From the NCBI GenBank assembly GCA_934271235.1, contig CAKQQT010000006.1:71363-135362 (forward strand): DNA of 64,000 bases, read 5' to 3'. Origin of the DNA: an uncultured Clostridia bacterium. Lineage in GTDB: Bacteria > Bacillota > Clostridia > Peptostreptococcales > Anaerovoracaceae. The position numbers and the translations under genes were made by a program. The notes under the pieces were generated by a model that searched no databases, was not told the DNA's origin, and saw only the letters and a list, made by a program, of their open reading frames with translations. Positions 21,781 to 31,388 of this stretch are shown here, one piece after another; position 1 is the first letter of the stretch, and each line of letters begins with the position of its first letter.

Positions 21781-23436
21781 ATGACCTATGAAAAAGGAAT
21801 ACCGGACTATGCAATGGTTCCGGCAAAAGAGACGGAGGAACGGGTGATCATTCCCGCGAGCAAGGAGGCGGTTTATTCTTCCGTCCAGGTGACCAATATG
21901 ACCGAAAAACCGAAAACAGTGATCACGATCGAAGAAGATATTCTGGTACCGGATACCAAGCCGGACCTCCGAGAGATCCTGCTGATCGACGGAAAAAACC
22001 ATCCGACAAACAAGGAAGTCAGCCAGCTCAACAAAAATGAAGACTATGTCAGCGTTTCCGGCGAGATCGAGCTGCAGACCCTATACCTGCCGGAAAAACA
22101 AGAAAACTGCGGGCCGATCATTTCCGTGCAGGCGCGCGTACCGTTCAAAGAACAGTGGCATACCGGCATTTCGCAAGGGGCGGCGCTTTTGCTGGATACG
22201 AAGATCGAAAAGATCGAATACATGGTGATCAACGAGCGTAAATACCGCGTCAAGATCTCACTCGCGGTCTATGCCAGAGAGTATACCGACCGCAGAGTGG
22301 AACTCTTTGAGGGTATCAACGGCGAGGAGATCCAGATGCAGCGCGAAAAGGTCGAGATCACCAACATCGCCCTGCGCAAATCCGACACGCTGAACCTGCA
22401 GGAGGATCTGCAGCTGCAGGAAGAATGTCCGATCGACAGCATCCTCCGGCAGGATATCCGGGTGGTCGAGAATTATAAACAGGTGACCGGCGAAAAAGTG
22501 GTCATTAACGGCTTTGTCCTGATCGATCTTTTGTACAGCTGCCGTGAGGAGGCCGAAGCTTGTGAGAATCTGCACCAGGCACAGGAAAAGGTGGAATTCA
22601 CGCAGTTTATCCCGATCCAGACGGACGGCGACTGCGCCGGGAGCAACGTTTCCTTTGACGGGAGCAACCTGAAGGTCAAGATGATACAGGGCGAAGACGG
22701 CAAAGAGGTCCTGCGGCTGGAGGGCGACCTGCTGACTTGTGTGGAGATCTACTGCAATATCGAAAAGGAGATCATTGTCGATGCCTATCATCGGGAAAAG
22801 GACTTTTTGTGCGATTTTAAAGAAGAACAATGTCGGACGCTGGTCGGGACTACGATGGGCGAATCGTCTCTGCGCGAGATCTTTTCTCCGGAGACGCAGG
22901 GCAGCGAACTGCAGCAGATCCTTTATACGAGCGGAGAGATCCACGACGGCGAAAGCCGGTGTGAACAGGGAAAGGTCGTGACCGAGGGCAGTGTTCTGGC
23001 CAAGGTCATCTGCCGGTGCGCCGAAACCGGTGAAAACGGTTCACCGCGCATTTTTTCGCTCACCGAAGAGATCCCGTTCCGTGTAGTGACCGCGCTGCCG
23101 CAGCTTACAGGTGATGAAATGATCCGCGATCAGATCTATCTCAAGGATCTTTGGGCCGAAAAGATCAACGGCAAGCAGATCGAGTTCAACGCCGGCGTAC
23201 TGGTCACCACGGAGGTCATGCGCCGGGCACCGTTCAAAGTGCTGGTCAATCCGGCGTTTGAGGAGAGCAGCGGCGGGCAGCGGCGCGCGCCGATGGTAAT
23301 CTATGTGGCAAAGCAAAACGATCAGCTCTGGGATATCGCAAAAAAATACAAGACGACAGTGGAGACGATCGCGCAGCTCAACGAATTGGAGGATGACACG
23401 CTCCATCAGGGTGAAAAGCTGCTGATCCTCAAATAA
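21781..23436 (+). CDS. sipL: SipL-like SPOCS/LysM sporulation protein
   Basis: A 551-residue protein with repeated DUF3794 (SPOCS) beta-domains, roughly 40-150, 175-300 and 330-470 (ITIEEDILVPDTKPDLREIL, VVENYKQVTGEKVVINGFV), and a C-terminal LysM at about 505-551 (IYVAKQNDQLWDIAKKYKTT through LHQGEKLLIL). This matches clostridial SipL, which in C. difficile binds the spore-coat ATPase SpoIVA through its LysM domain and localises coat around the forespore. The next gene, spoIIR, is also sporulation-specific, which supports the call and the view that the organism can form endospores. Confidence 0.92.
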   Translation: MTYEKGIPDYAMVPAKETEERVIIPASKEAVYSSVQVTNMTEKPKTVITIEEDILVPDTKPDLREILLIDGKNHPTNKEVSQLNKNEDYVSVSGEIELQTLYLPEKQENCGPIISVQARVPFKEQWHTGISQGAALLLDTKIEKIEYMVINERKYRVKISLAVYAREYTDRRVELFEGINGEEIQMQREKVEITNIALRKSDTLNLQEDLQLQEECPIDSILRQDIRVVENYKQVTGEKVVINGFVLIDLLYSCREEAEACENLHQAQEKVEFTQFIPIQTDGDCAGSNVSFDGSNLKVKMIQGEDGKEVLRLEGDLLTCVEIYCNIEKEIIVDAYHREKDFLCDFKEEQCRTLVGTTMGESSLREIFSPETQGSELQQILYTSGEIHDGESRCEQGKVVTEGSVLAKVICRCAETGENGSPRIFSLTEEIPFRVVTALPQLTGDEMIRDQIYLKDLWAEKINGKQIEFNAGVLVTTEVMRRAPFKVLVNPAFEESSGGQRRAPMVIYVAKQNDQLWDIAKKYKTTVETIAQLNELEDDTLHQGEKLLILK

Positions 23437-23500
23437 CTGCGGATCTTTCGGTATAAATCCACAAGGATCTGTCCATAATCTTTTCATCAGGAGGAAGATT

Positions 23501-24211
23501 ATGGACGAGAGAAAGAAAAAAAGGGCGGAACACCGGATGCTGCTGCTGATGGCCGCCGCCATCTGTGTTTTGACGATGACCGGCGCGTGGACGCAAGACC
23601 GCACACAGGAAAGCGCTGAGGGCCGGGCCTGTGCGCGGCCTGCCGCAAACATTCTGACCGTCGGCGCGAGCGAGGGGATCGCCAACGAATATCCGGGGAT
23701 CGTAAGATTTCATGTGATCGCCAACAGCGACAGTCAGAAAGATCAGAACATAAAATACATGGTAAGAAACAGTGTGTTTTCAAAGCTGGAAAACAGCTTG
23801 ACGAACGAACTGCTGCAAGCAGAGGCAGACGGCGCGGCGGATGCAGACCGCGGCGAGATCAGCCGCAGCTACGTAAGAGAGCATCTGCCGGAGATCGAGG
23901 GCTGGGCACAGGACTGCCTGCGTGCGCGCGGCTGCGATTATCAGGCAAAGGCGGAATTCGGCGTTTGCGCGATACCGGCAAAGACTTACGACGATATTTA
24001 CTTTCCGGCCGGCAACTATGAAGCGCTGACGATCACGCTGGGCAGCGGAAACGGTCAAAACTGGTGGTGCGTGGTATTCCCGCCGCTGTGTCTGGTCGAC
24101 TGCCGAGATTCGGCCTACCGCGAATCCTTTCATGTGGACACACAGGGGCGGTTGGTCTTAAAATCGAAGATCCTGGAAGCTCTCCGAGAAAACAGGGACC
24201 GCGCGGAATAG
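23501..24211 (+). CDS. spoIIR: Stage II sporulation protein R
   Basis: A 236-residue exported signalling protein. An N-terminal hydrophobic segment (MLLLMAAAICVLTMTGAW) is followed by the family blocks IVRFHVIANSDSQKDQNIKY, GNYEALTITLGSG and QNWWCVVFPPLCLVDC. In established models SpoIIR is made in the forespore under sigma-F and triggers SpoIIGA to process pro-sigma-E in the mother cell. GGAGGAAG precedes the ATG. It lies 64 bases after sipL. Confidence 0.95.
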   Translation: MDERKKKRAEHRMLLLMAAAICVLTMTGAWTQDRTQESAEGRACARPAANILTVGASEGIANEYPGIVRFHVIANSDSQKDQNIKYMVRNSVFSKLENSLTNELLQAEADGAADADRGEISRSYVREHLPEIEGWAQDCLRARGCDYQAKAEFGVCAIPAKTYDDIYFPAGNYEALTITLGSGNGQNWWCVVFPPLCLVDCRDSAYRESFHVDTQGRLVLKSKILEALRENRDRAE

Positions 24212-24231
24212 ACAGCCGGATGTTTGGAAAT

Positions 24232-24265
24232 GAAAAGACTCAGCAAGCGGATGCTGAGCCTTTTC
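24232..24265. terminator. Bidirectional terminator between spoIIR and the HtrA gene
   Basis: GAAAAGaCTCAGCA pairs with TGCTGAGcCTTTTC around a 6-base loop. It serves convergent transcripts. Confidence 0.75.
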
Positions 24266-24294
24266 ATGTATATAAAAACTATAGGAGAAGCGAT

Positions 24295-25578
24295 TTAGTT
24301 GCCCGCGTCGGAAGAACCGCTCCGCGAGCTGCTGTTCGTTGTCTGGTTAAACTTCGCGGAGTCTTCCAGCTGCACGTCGCATTTAAGGATGTCGCTGCCT
24401 CTGACGACTGTGAATGTGACGGTATCACCGATCTTGTGGTCCTGAATGGTCTTGAGGAGCACGGACGAATCTGTGATCTTGACATCGTCGACATAGTAGA
24501 TCATGTCACCTTTCTGCAGGCCGGCTTTCTTTGCGTTCTCACCGGTAACGTCCGTGATATAGACGCCGGTCAGAGAAACGCCGTACTGCATGGCAGTGCT
24601 GCTGTCGGTCAGATCCTGGATCACGATGCCGGCGGCAGGTCTGCCTTCGACATATCCGTTTTTGATCAGAGATTTGGCGACGCTTTCCACTTTATCGACC
24701 GGGATCGCGAAGCCGAGCCCCTCGACATCGGAACCGGACGATTTGGCAACGACCAGACCGATCAGATCGCCGTACTGGTCAAAGAGACCGCCGCCGGAGT
24801 TGCCCGGATTGATGGAGGCGCTGGTCTGGATCAGTGACATAGCCTTGCCGTCGATGGTGATCTCCCGTTCGAGCGCGCTGATGATGCCGTCGGTCGCAGT
24901 ACCGGAAAGCGTTCCGAGCGGATTGCCGATGGCAACTGCCAAACTGCCGACCGAAACCTGATCCATGCTGCCCATGGTGACCGGAGTCAGACCGGTTTCG
25001 TTGATCTTGATGACCGCGACGTCGGTCTGCGCGTCGGTTGCGACCAGAGCCGCGTCGTAGGTCTTGCCGTTGTATAAGGTGACCTTGATGCTGTTTGCGC
25101 CGTCGATCACGTGATTGTTGGTGATGATATAGCCGTCTTCACTGTAGATGACACCGCTGCCGGCGCCCTGCGTAACATATTGACGCAGCCAGCTGTCGGT
25201 GGCGACGGATTCGGTCTCGATGGCAACCACGGAATTTTCATTTTTGGCGACGATCTCTTCGATCGAAAGTACGCTGCCGGTGGATTTTGCCAGATTGTAA
25301 TTCGTCGTGTGGATACTCTTATCGACCGAAATCCCGCCGAAGCTGCTGATCGCCAGCGCGTAAGCGCCTGCTCCGACTGCTGCGGAGAGGATCATGCAGA
25401 GAACGAGCATCAGCGCGAAGAACTTTTTTGTAACATAAGGCGTCTTGTTTTTTTCTTTTGGCTTTTTGTGCGGAGCCTCCGCAGTGTCTACATAGACCGT
25501 ATGTGTAAAGTCGCTTTGTCCACCGCCCGTTTTTTTGGTTTCCGGGCGTTCTGCTTCAAATTTATCCCAATCATCCAT
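24295..25578 (-). CDS. htrA: HtrA/DegP-like membrane-anchored serine protease with PDZ domain
   Basis: A 427-residue S1C protease. A cytoplasmic N-terminus (~55 residues) precedes one transmembrane helix (FFALMLVLCMILSAAVGAGA). The trypsin-like domain has the triad H156 (TNNHVIDG), D186 (QTDVAVIKI) and S261 (NPGNSGGGLF). A single PDZ domain follows (about 315-405: GVYITDVTGENAKKAGLQKG, DMIYYVDDVKI). It would degrade or refold misfolded secreted proteins on the outer membrane face. The tail is Ser/Asn-rich. It is divergent from the phosphohexomutase gene across a region with an inverted repeat. Confidence 0.95.
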   Translation of the reverse strand: MDDWDKFEAERPETKKTGGGQSDFTHTVYVDTAEAPHKKPKEKNKTPYVTKKFFALMLVLCMILSAAVGAGAYALAISSFGGISVDKSIHTTNYNLAKSTGSVLSIEEIVAKNENSVVAIETESVATDSWLRQYVTQGAGSGVIYSEDGYIITNNHVIDGANSIKVTLYNGKTYDAALVATDAQTDVAVIKINETGLTPVTMGSMDQVSVGSLAVAIGNPLGTLSGTATDGIISALEREITIDGKAMSLIQTSASINPGNSGGGLFDQYGDLIGLVVAKSSGSDVEGLGFAIPVDKVESVAKSLIKNGYVEGRPAAGIVIQDLTDSSTAMQYGVSLTGVYITDVTGENAKKAGLQKGDMIYYVDDVKITDSSVLLKTIQDHKIGDTVTFTVVRGSDILKCDVQLEDSAKFNQTTNSSSRSGSSDAGN

Positions 25579-25626
25579 AACAGGTTGCCTCCTTTTTTCT
25601 TAGTTTCTTTTGATACTCAAATTATA

Positions 25627-25672
25627 ATCACATTTTGTGTTTTTTCTGTGTAAAAAACATGTGAAATGTGAT
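25627..25672. promoter_or_regulatory. Inverted repeat in the htrA/phosphohexomutase divergent region
   Basis: ATCACATTT (25627-25635) and AAATGTGAT (25664-25672) are perfect inverses 28 bases apart. The first touches a minus-strand TATAAT (25621-25626) and the second a plus-strand GATAAAAT. The arms therefore lie at both putative -10 regions and could bind a shared regulator. Confidence 0.4.
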
Positions 25673-25720
25673 AAAATATGATGATAAAAGCAAAGAGAAA
25701 GAACGGATCCACAAACTAGT

Positions 25721-27430
25721 ATGGAAAAATATTTAAAGGAATATACCCAGTGGCGGAAACAAATGCTGCCGACGGATCTGGCAGACGAACTGGAGGCGAT
25801 CCGCGGAAACGAAGAAGAGATCTACGAGCGTTTCTGCCGATCGATCGCGTTTGGCACGTCGGGTCTGAGAGGAAAAATGGGAGCCGGTACCAACCGGATC
25901 AATTCGGTGATCCTGCGCCGGACGACGCGGGCCATCAGCCGCTACCTGACGGAGCGTTACGAAAGACCGGCGATGGTCATCGGCTGGGATACCCGCAGGC
26001 ACTCTCGCGAATACGCGCAGGTGACAGCCGAAACCTTCGCACAAAACGGCGTGAACGTCTATCTGTTTTCCGGACCGACGCCGGTCCCGGTCGTTTCCTT
26101 TGCGGTCCGCCATCTGCGGATCAACGGCGGCGTCATGATCACGGCCAGCCATAATACAAAGGAATATAACGGCTATAAAGTCTACGACCATTACGGCGAT
26201 CAGATCGACGATAAAAAAGCGGCGCTGATCGAGACGTATATCGAACGCGAAGCGGCTTTTTTGCCAAATGGCATGCAGGACTTGACAGACGGAGAAAAAG
26301 CAGGTACGATATCTTTTTTGGGAGACCATATAAAAGAAGCTTATTTACAGGCGCTGCGGGAAAACACCCCGTGGTGGGACACTCCGGCGCGCTGCCGGGA
26401 AGCGCTCGCGGCTCTTTCGGTCTGCTACACGCCGTTGAACGGGACCGGCAGGAATTACGTTCTGCCGGCACTGGAACAGCTGGGGATCCGGGATCTCGAC
26501 CTCGTGCAGACACAGGAGGCGCCGGACGGCACCTTCCCGACCTGCCCGTCTCCGAATCCGGAATATCCGGAAACCTTTGAGGAAGCGCTTAGGACCTGCC
26601 GCGGCATCGCGGCGGAGGGGAAAGCTTTGCCGGATCTGATCCTGGCAACGGATCCGGACAGCGACCGACTGGGCGTGATGGTGCTCCACGAGGGAGCATA
26701 CCGGCAGCTAAGCGGCAATCAGGTCGGAGAATTGCTTTTTGATTATGTGTGCCGGGTGCACGATGCCGGGATCGGCGGCCGCACACTTTGCGGGCGGGAA
26801 GTGATGATGAAGAGCATTGTCAGTTCCCCGCTGACGGAAGACATTGCCGGAGCCTATGGCGTGCAGGTCAAAAATGTTTTCACCGGGTTCAAAAATATCG
26901 CGGCGGAGATGGAAAAGCTGAAACGGGCAGAAAGTGAAAAGTATTTTCTGTTCGGTTTTGAGGAAAGCCTCGGCTATTTATACGGCGACTATACCAGAGA
27001 TAAGGACGGCATCATGGCGGCACAGCTGGTCTGCCTCGCGGCGGCGCAGCTGAAAGCCGAGGAACGGACGCTTGCGGATCGTTTGGAGGAGATTTATCAG
27101 CGCTGCGGGCATCTTGCCTCGCGGACCTTTTCGGTCTATTACCGCAGTGAAGCCGAACGCCGAAAAATACAACGACAAATGCAGCAGCTCTTTGCGGACG
27201 GACTCAAACGCGACGGTTTCGCGGTCAAAAAAGAACTTTGCTACCGCAACCCGCCGCTGTACTGTGCCGATCTGGCCGATGGCGCACGGATCATCGTACG
27301 ACCGTCCGGAACGGAGCTGAAACTGAAAACCTATATTTTTTCCCGGGGACAAAGCGCGCAGGAGGCAGAAGCCGCTGCGGATGATCATTGTGCCCGGATG
27401 CAGAAAAAATGGAAGGAGGGGATCTTATGA
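25721..27430 (+). CDS. Phosphoglucomutase/phosphomannomutase
   Basis: A 569-residue alpha-D-phosphohexomutase interconverting hexose 1- and 6-phosphates. Visible motifs: FGTSGLRGKMGAGTNRIN near 45, the phosphoserine loop TASHNTKEYNGYKVY with S143, metal loop DPDSDRLG at about 308, sugar-specificity loop GFEESLGY at about 407, and phosphate-binding RPSGTELKLK near the C-terminus. The length fits the PgcA-type Firmicutes enzymes of about 570-580 residues. The stop overlaps the hslO start (ATGA), and six plus-strand genes follow in tight order. Confidence 0.95.
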   Translation: MEKYLKEYTQWRKQMLPTDLADELEAIRGNEEEIYERFCRSIAFGTSGLRGKMGAGTNRINSVILRRTTRAISRYLTERYERPAMVIGWDTRRHSREYAQVTAETFAQNGVNVYLFSGPTPVPVVSFAVRHLRINGGVMITASHNTKEYNGYKVYDHYGDQIDDKKAALIETYIEREAAFLPNGMQDLTDGEKAGTISFLGDHIKEAYLQALRENTPWWDTPARCREALAALSVCYTPLNGTGRNYVLPALEQLGIRDLDLVQTQEAPDGTFPTCPSPNPEYPETFEEALRTCRGIAAEGKALPDLILATDPDSDRLGVMVLHEGAYRQLSGNQVGELLFDYVCRVHDAGIGGRTLCGREVMMKSIVSSPLTEDIAGAYGVQVKNVFTGFKNIAAEMEKLKRAESEKYFLFGFEESLGYLYGDYTRDKDGIMAAQLVCLAAAQLKAEERTLADRLEEIYQRCGHLASRTFSVYYRSEAERRKIQRQMQQLFADGLKRDGFAVKKELCYRNPPLYCADLADGARIIVRPSGTELKLKTYIFSRGQSAQEAEAAADDHCARMQKKWKEGIL

Positions 27431-28353
27431 GTAAAGTTATGACCGGGATCGATCAAAGCGGTTCTTTTCGAGTATATTTAGCGGTCACCACGGATCTGGT
27501 GGAGGAGGCCAGAAACATCCACAACACGACGCCGCTGGCCACGGCCGGTTTGGGAAGAGTCCTGACGGGCGCGGGCATCATGGGCCTGCTGCTCAAAAAT
27601 GAAAGCGATAAGCTGACTGTGCTGTTCAAGGGAGACGGCCCGGCGCGGCAGATCCTGGCGACGGCAACACAGGGCGGCGACGTAAAAGGCTATATCGCGA
27701 ATCCCGATGTGGAGCTTCCGCTGACGGAGGCCGGCAAACTGGATGTCGGCGGTTCGCTGGGCATCGGAGAACTGACCGTGATCAAGGATCTGGGGCTCAA
27801 GGAACCGTATGTCGGTACGATCGCGCTGGTCTCGGGCGAGATCGCCGAGGACCTGACGGCCTATTATTTCATTTCGGAACAGCAGAACTCCGCGATCTCA
27901 CTGGGCGTGAAGATCGATACCGATTACAGTGTGCTGGCGGCCGGAGGCATGATGATCCAGATGCTGCCGGACGCGCAGGAGGGAGCGGTCGACGCGCTGG
28001 AAGCGATGCTGGCGGATCTGCCTCCGATCACGACGCTGGTGGAAAACGCGATGGAAGCCTGCGGCGGACGGGAGGCTTCACAGGAGGAAATGCTGCAGCA
28101 TATGCTGAAAGAGATCTTCGGCGGCATGCCGGAGGATTATCAGGTCAGGATGCTGGAATTCCGGGATCTGCGCTGGCACTGCGACTGCTCGGAAGAACGG
28201 CTGGAAAAGGTGCTGATGACCATCGGCGAAAAGGACCTGACGGAGATCATCAAAGAGGACGGCGAGGCCGAGATGGTCTGCCAGTTCTGCTGCAAGAAAT
28301 ACCATTTTGATAAAGCACATTTACAGAGGATTTTAGCAGGCATGAAGAAGTAG
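27427..28353 (+). CDS. hslO: Hsp33 redox-regulated chaperone
   Basis: A 308-residue chaperone active on oxidation. The C-terminal zinc switch is C252-D-C254 (WHCDCSEER) and C285-Q-F-C288; these four cysteines bind zinc when reduced and form disulfides under oxidative stress. The N-terminal domain begins MTGIDQSGSFRVYLAVTTDL with the characteristic HNTTPLATAGLGRVL. ATG 27427 overlaps the mutase stop by four bases and follows GGAGGGG. Translationally coupled to the upstream gene. Confidence 0.97.
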   Translation: MSKVMTGIDQSGSFRVYLAVTTDLVEEARNIHNTTPLATAGLGRVLTGAGIMGLLLKNESDKLTVLFKGDGPARQILATATQGGDVKGYIANPDVELPLTEAGKLDVGGSLGIGELTVIKDLGLKEPYVGTIALVSGEIAEDLTAYYFISEQQNSAISLGVKIDTDYSVLAAGGMMIQMLPDAQEGAVDALEAMLADLPPITTLVENAMEACGGREASQEEMLQHMLKEIFGGMPEDYQVRMLEFRDLRWHCDCSEERLEKVLMTIGEKDLTEIIKEDGEAEMVCQFCCKKYHFDKAHLQRILAGMKK

Positions 28354-28374
28354 TTTGTCATGGAGGGCAGAAGT

Positions 28375-29436
28375 TTGGAAAATACAAAAAAACGAATCGG
28401 AGTTATCTTTGGAGGAAGATCCGGCGAACACGAGGTTTCGCTGATGTCCGCGGCGTCGGTGATCCGTGTGCTGGATACCGAAAAATACGATCCGGTCTAT
28501 ATCGGGATCACGAAAGACGGCGCGTGGAAGCGGTTTTGCGGCAGCGCGGATCAGATCGAAGACGGAAGCTGGCTGGCGTCCGCGCAGGATCTGAACCCCG
28601 GCGATCTTAAAAACTATATCGACTTTGCGCTGCCGATCCTGCACGGTCCTTACTGTGAGGACGGAAAGCTCCAGGGATTTTTTGAAACACTGGGTATCCC
28701 GTACGGTGGATGCGGCGTGCTCGCGTCGGCGGTCGCCATGGATAAACAGGTCGCGCGGCAGGTGTTCCTGCAGGCCGGGCTGCCGATGTGCCGCCATGCG
28801 TTCTTGACACGGGCGCAGTATCGCAAGGATGCGCAGGCGGTGATCGAGCAGATCGAAGCTGCGATCGGCTATCCGAATTTTGTAAAACCGGCGAATCTGG
28901 GGTCCAGCGTCGGCATCAGCAAAGCCAAGGACCGCGGCGCGCTCGAAGCGGCGTTGGAACTGGCGATGCGGTATGACAGCCGGGTCATCGTCGAAGAATT
29001 CATCGACTGCCGTGAACTGGAGACCGGGATCCTCGGAAACGACGATCCGCAGGCAGCAGAGGTCGGCGAGATCCTTTCAACTGCCGAGTTCTATGACTAT
29101 GAGGCAAAGTACAGCGAGGGATTTTCCCGGATCTGCATTCCGGCTGCGATCACGGCAGAGGACCGGGAGGCGATCCGCGCCATGGCGGTCAAAGCTTACA
29201 AGGCGATCGGAGGAGAGGGGTATTGCCGGGTAGACTTCTTCAAAGACCGCGAAACAGGGAAACTTTATCTGAATGAAATCAATACGATCCCGGGATTCAC
29301 CAAGTACAGCATGTTCCCGCTTTTGTGGGAAGCGGCCGGGGTGAAATATCCCGAGACCGTGGAAAGGATCATCGAACTGGGCTATGAGAGATATCACGCT
29401 GAAGATCACCGGAAAACAGTGCTATGGCAACCATGA
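28375..29436 (+). CDS. ddl: D-alanine--D-alanine ligase
   Basis: A 353-residue ATP-grasp ligase making D-Ala-D-Ala for peptidoglycan. Motifs: VIFGGRSGEHEVSL at the start, PANLGSSVGISKAKD (ATP-grasp), FYDYEAKYS (the tyrosine region typical of D-Ala rather than D-Lac ligases) and LNEINTIPGFTKYSMFP. The motif usually read as HGxxGEDG appears as HGPYCEDG (residues 90-97), with cysteine for a conserved glycine. I chose TTG 28375 because GGAGGG ends seven bases before it; the ATG at 28360 overlaps that site. Alanine racemase, its substrate supplier, is at 10.1 kb. Confidence 0.95.
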   Translation: MENTKKRIGVIFGGRSGEHEVSLMSAASVIRVLDTEKYDPVYIGITKDGAWKRFCGSADQIEDGSWLASAQDLNPGDLKNYIDFALPILHGPYCEDGKLQGFFETLGIPYGGCGVLASAVAMDKQVARQVFLQAGLPMCRHAFLTRAQYRKDAQAVIEQIEAAIGYPNFVKPANLGSSVGISKAKDRGALEAALELAMRYDSRVIVEEFIDCRELETGILGNDDPQAAEVGEILSTAEFYDYEAKYSEGFSRICIPAAITAEDREAIRAMAVKAYKAIGGEGYCRVDFFKDRETGKLYLNEINTIPGFTKYSMFPLLWEAAGVKYPETVERIIELGYERYHAEDHRKTVLWQP

Positions 29437-29809
29437 AGAAGAGCAGATGGAATTCGTGACCGACGGGAAACTGTACGTGCGCGGAGATGCTGTTTATGTG
29501 GTTTACGACGAAAGTGACGTTTCCGGTATGGCCGGCTGCAAGACGACGCTCAGAGTCCGCGGTGACTCTCTCAAGATGCGGCGGATCGGCAGCACGGGGA
29601 TGCAGACAGAGCTTTACTTTGAAAAAGGAAAAAGGATCAGCAGCACCTACAATACCCCTTATGGCAGGATGGGGATGGAAGTGCTGACGCAGAGGGTCGA
29701 CAACCGTCTGGACGCGGAAGCGTATACCGGGAACATCGATATCGAATATCAGGTGAGCCTGGAGGGCATGGCAGAGGGAAAAAACCGCTTGACGATCGAC
29801 ATTTTATAG
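29384..29809 (+). CDS. DUF1934 (YwiB-like) beta-barrel protein
   Basis: A 141-residue protein of the DUF1934 family, small calycin-like beta-barrels of unknown function found in Firmicutes. Pattern: [77 protein letters not shown]. It overlaps the end of ddl by 53 bases, so it is translated from the same mRNA. A start a little downstream cannot be excluded because no clear ribosome-binding site is seen before ATG 29384. Confidence 0.85.
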   Translation: MRDITLKITGKQCYGNHEEEQMEFVTDGKLYVRGDAVYVVYDESDVSGMAGCKTTLRVRGDSLKMRRIGSTGMQTELYFEKGKRISSTYNTPYGRMGMEVLTQRVDNRLDAEAYTGNIDIEYQVSLEGMAEGKNRLTIDIL

Positions 29810-29865
29810 AGAAAACAGAAGAACATACAAAAGCAAACAAAGAGAAAAGGCAGGGAGACAAACAA

Positions 29866-31374
29866 ATGAAAAAAGGTTTTGACGCGGAAAAATACATTGA
29901 AGAACAGTCGAAGTCCATCCTGGAGCGGATCAACGCCGGGAGCGGACAGCGGCTGTATCTGGAATTCGGCGGGAAGCTGGTGCACGACAAACACGCGATG
30001 CGGGTGCTGCCGGGATTCGATGAGAACGCCAAGATCAAACTGCTCCAGAGAATGAAAGATCAGGCGGAGATCATCATCTGCATTTACTCCGGCGACATCA
30101 TCAACAGCAAGACACGGCAGGACTTCGGCATCACGTACGATCTGGAAGTGCTGCGGCTGATCGACATTTTCCGCAAACATGACCTGAAGATCAACAGTGT
30201 GGTCGTCACGCGCTATGAGGACGCGCCGGCGGTCAACCGCTTCATCAATAAATTAGAGAGAAGAGACATCAAAACCTATAAACACTGCTATACCAAAGGC
30301 TACCCGACCGACGTCGACACCATTGTCAGCGAAGAGGGCTACGGCGCGAACCCGTATATCGAAGTCACCAAACCTCTGGTCGTTGTCACCGGTCCGGGCG
30401 GCGGCAGCGGTAAGCTGGCAACCAGTCTTTCCCAGCTCTATCATGAATACAAAAGAGGGACCAAAGCCAGATACGCGAAGTTTGAAACCTTCCCGATCTG
30501 GAACCTGCCGCTCAAGCATCCGGTCAACATCGCCTACGAGGCAGCGACGGCGGACCTGCGCGATGTCAACATGATCGACTCGTTCCACCTGGAAGCGTAC
30601 GGACAGATGGCCGTCAACTACAACCGCGATCTGGAAGTTTTTCCGGTCGTAAAGCGGATCATCGAAAAGATTACCGGCGAATCGGAATATCAGTCGCCGA
30701 CGGATATGGGTGTCAACCGTGTCGGCTTCTGCATCACCGACGACGAGGCGGTGCGTGAGGCTTCGGTGCAGGAGATCATCCGCCGCTTCATGATCGCCAA
30801 ATGCGACTATAAGAAGGGCAAGATCACCGAAGCAGTGCTGGAGCGTTCGGAACTCCTGATGAAAGAAGTCGGCGCCAGTGAAGAGGACCGCAAGGTCGTG
30901 GCACCGGCGCGGGATTACGCGGAATATAAGCGCAACTGTGATAAAAAATATGTCAATGTGGTCGTTATGGCCATCGAAATGCCGGACGGCAGCATCGTGA
31001 CCGGCCGCAGCAGCCGCCGCATGGTGGCAGCCGGAGCGGCGGTGCTCAATGCCATCAAGAAGATCGCAGGAATCCCGGACGACCTGTATATGATCGCGCC
31101 GAATGTCTTTGGCAGCATCCAGGACCTCAAGGGCGATATCCTGCATTATGACCGGACAAGCCTCAACTTGGAGGAAGTGCTGACCGCGCTGACGATCTCG
31201 GCTGAGAACAATTCCTGCGCGGAAAAGGCCGTAAAAATGCTGGAAAAACTGAACGGATGCAAGGCGCACTGCACCGCGATCCTCAGCGAACGCGATGAAC
31301 AGGTGCTCCGCAGCATGGGCATCGACGTGACTTGCGATCCCGAATATCTGACGACGAATTTATACTTATCGTAG
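29866..31374 (+). CDS. DUF1846 domain protein
   Basis: A 502-residue protein typical in size for DUF1846. Family-like blocks: [98 protein letters not shown]. The glycine-rich GPGGGSGK looks like a nucleotide-binding loop. The biochemical role is not established as far as I know. It sits 56 bases after DUF1934 and 14 before the ClC gene, in one operon. Confidence 0.9.
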   Translation: MKKGFDAEKYIEEQSKSILERINAGSGQRLYLEFGGKLVHDKHAMRVLPGFDENAKIKLLQRMKDQAEIIICIYSGDIINSKTRQDFGITYDLEVLRLIDIFRKHDLKINSVVVTRYEDAPAVNRFINKLERRDIKTYKHCYTKGYPTDVDTIVSEEGYGANPYIEVTKPLVVVTGPGGGSGKLATSLSQLYHEYKRGTKARYAKFETFPIWNLPLKHPVNIAYEAATADLRDVNMIDSFHLEAYGQMAVNYNRDLEVFPVVKRIIEKITGESEYQSPTDMGVNRVGFCITDDEAVREASVQEIIRRFMIAKCDYKKGKITEAVLERSELLMKEVGASEEDRKVVAPARDYAEYKRNCDKKYVNVVVMAIEMPDGSIVTGRSSRRMVAAGAAVLNAIKKIAGIPDDLYMIAPNVFGSIQDLKGDILHYDRTSLNLEEVLTALTISAENNSCAEKAVKMLEKLNGCKAHCTAILSERDEQVLRSMGIDVTCDPEYLTTNLYLS

Positions 31375-31388
31375 GCTTAGGAAGACAT

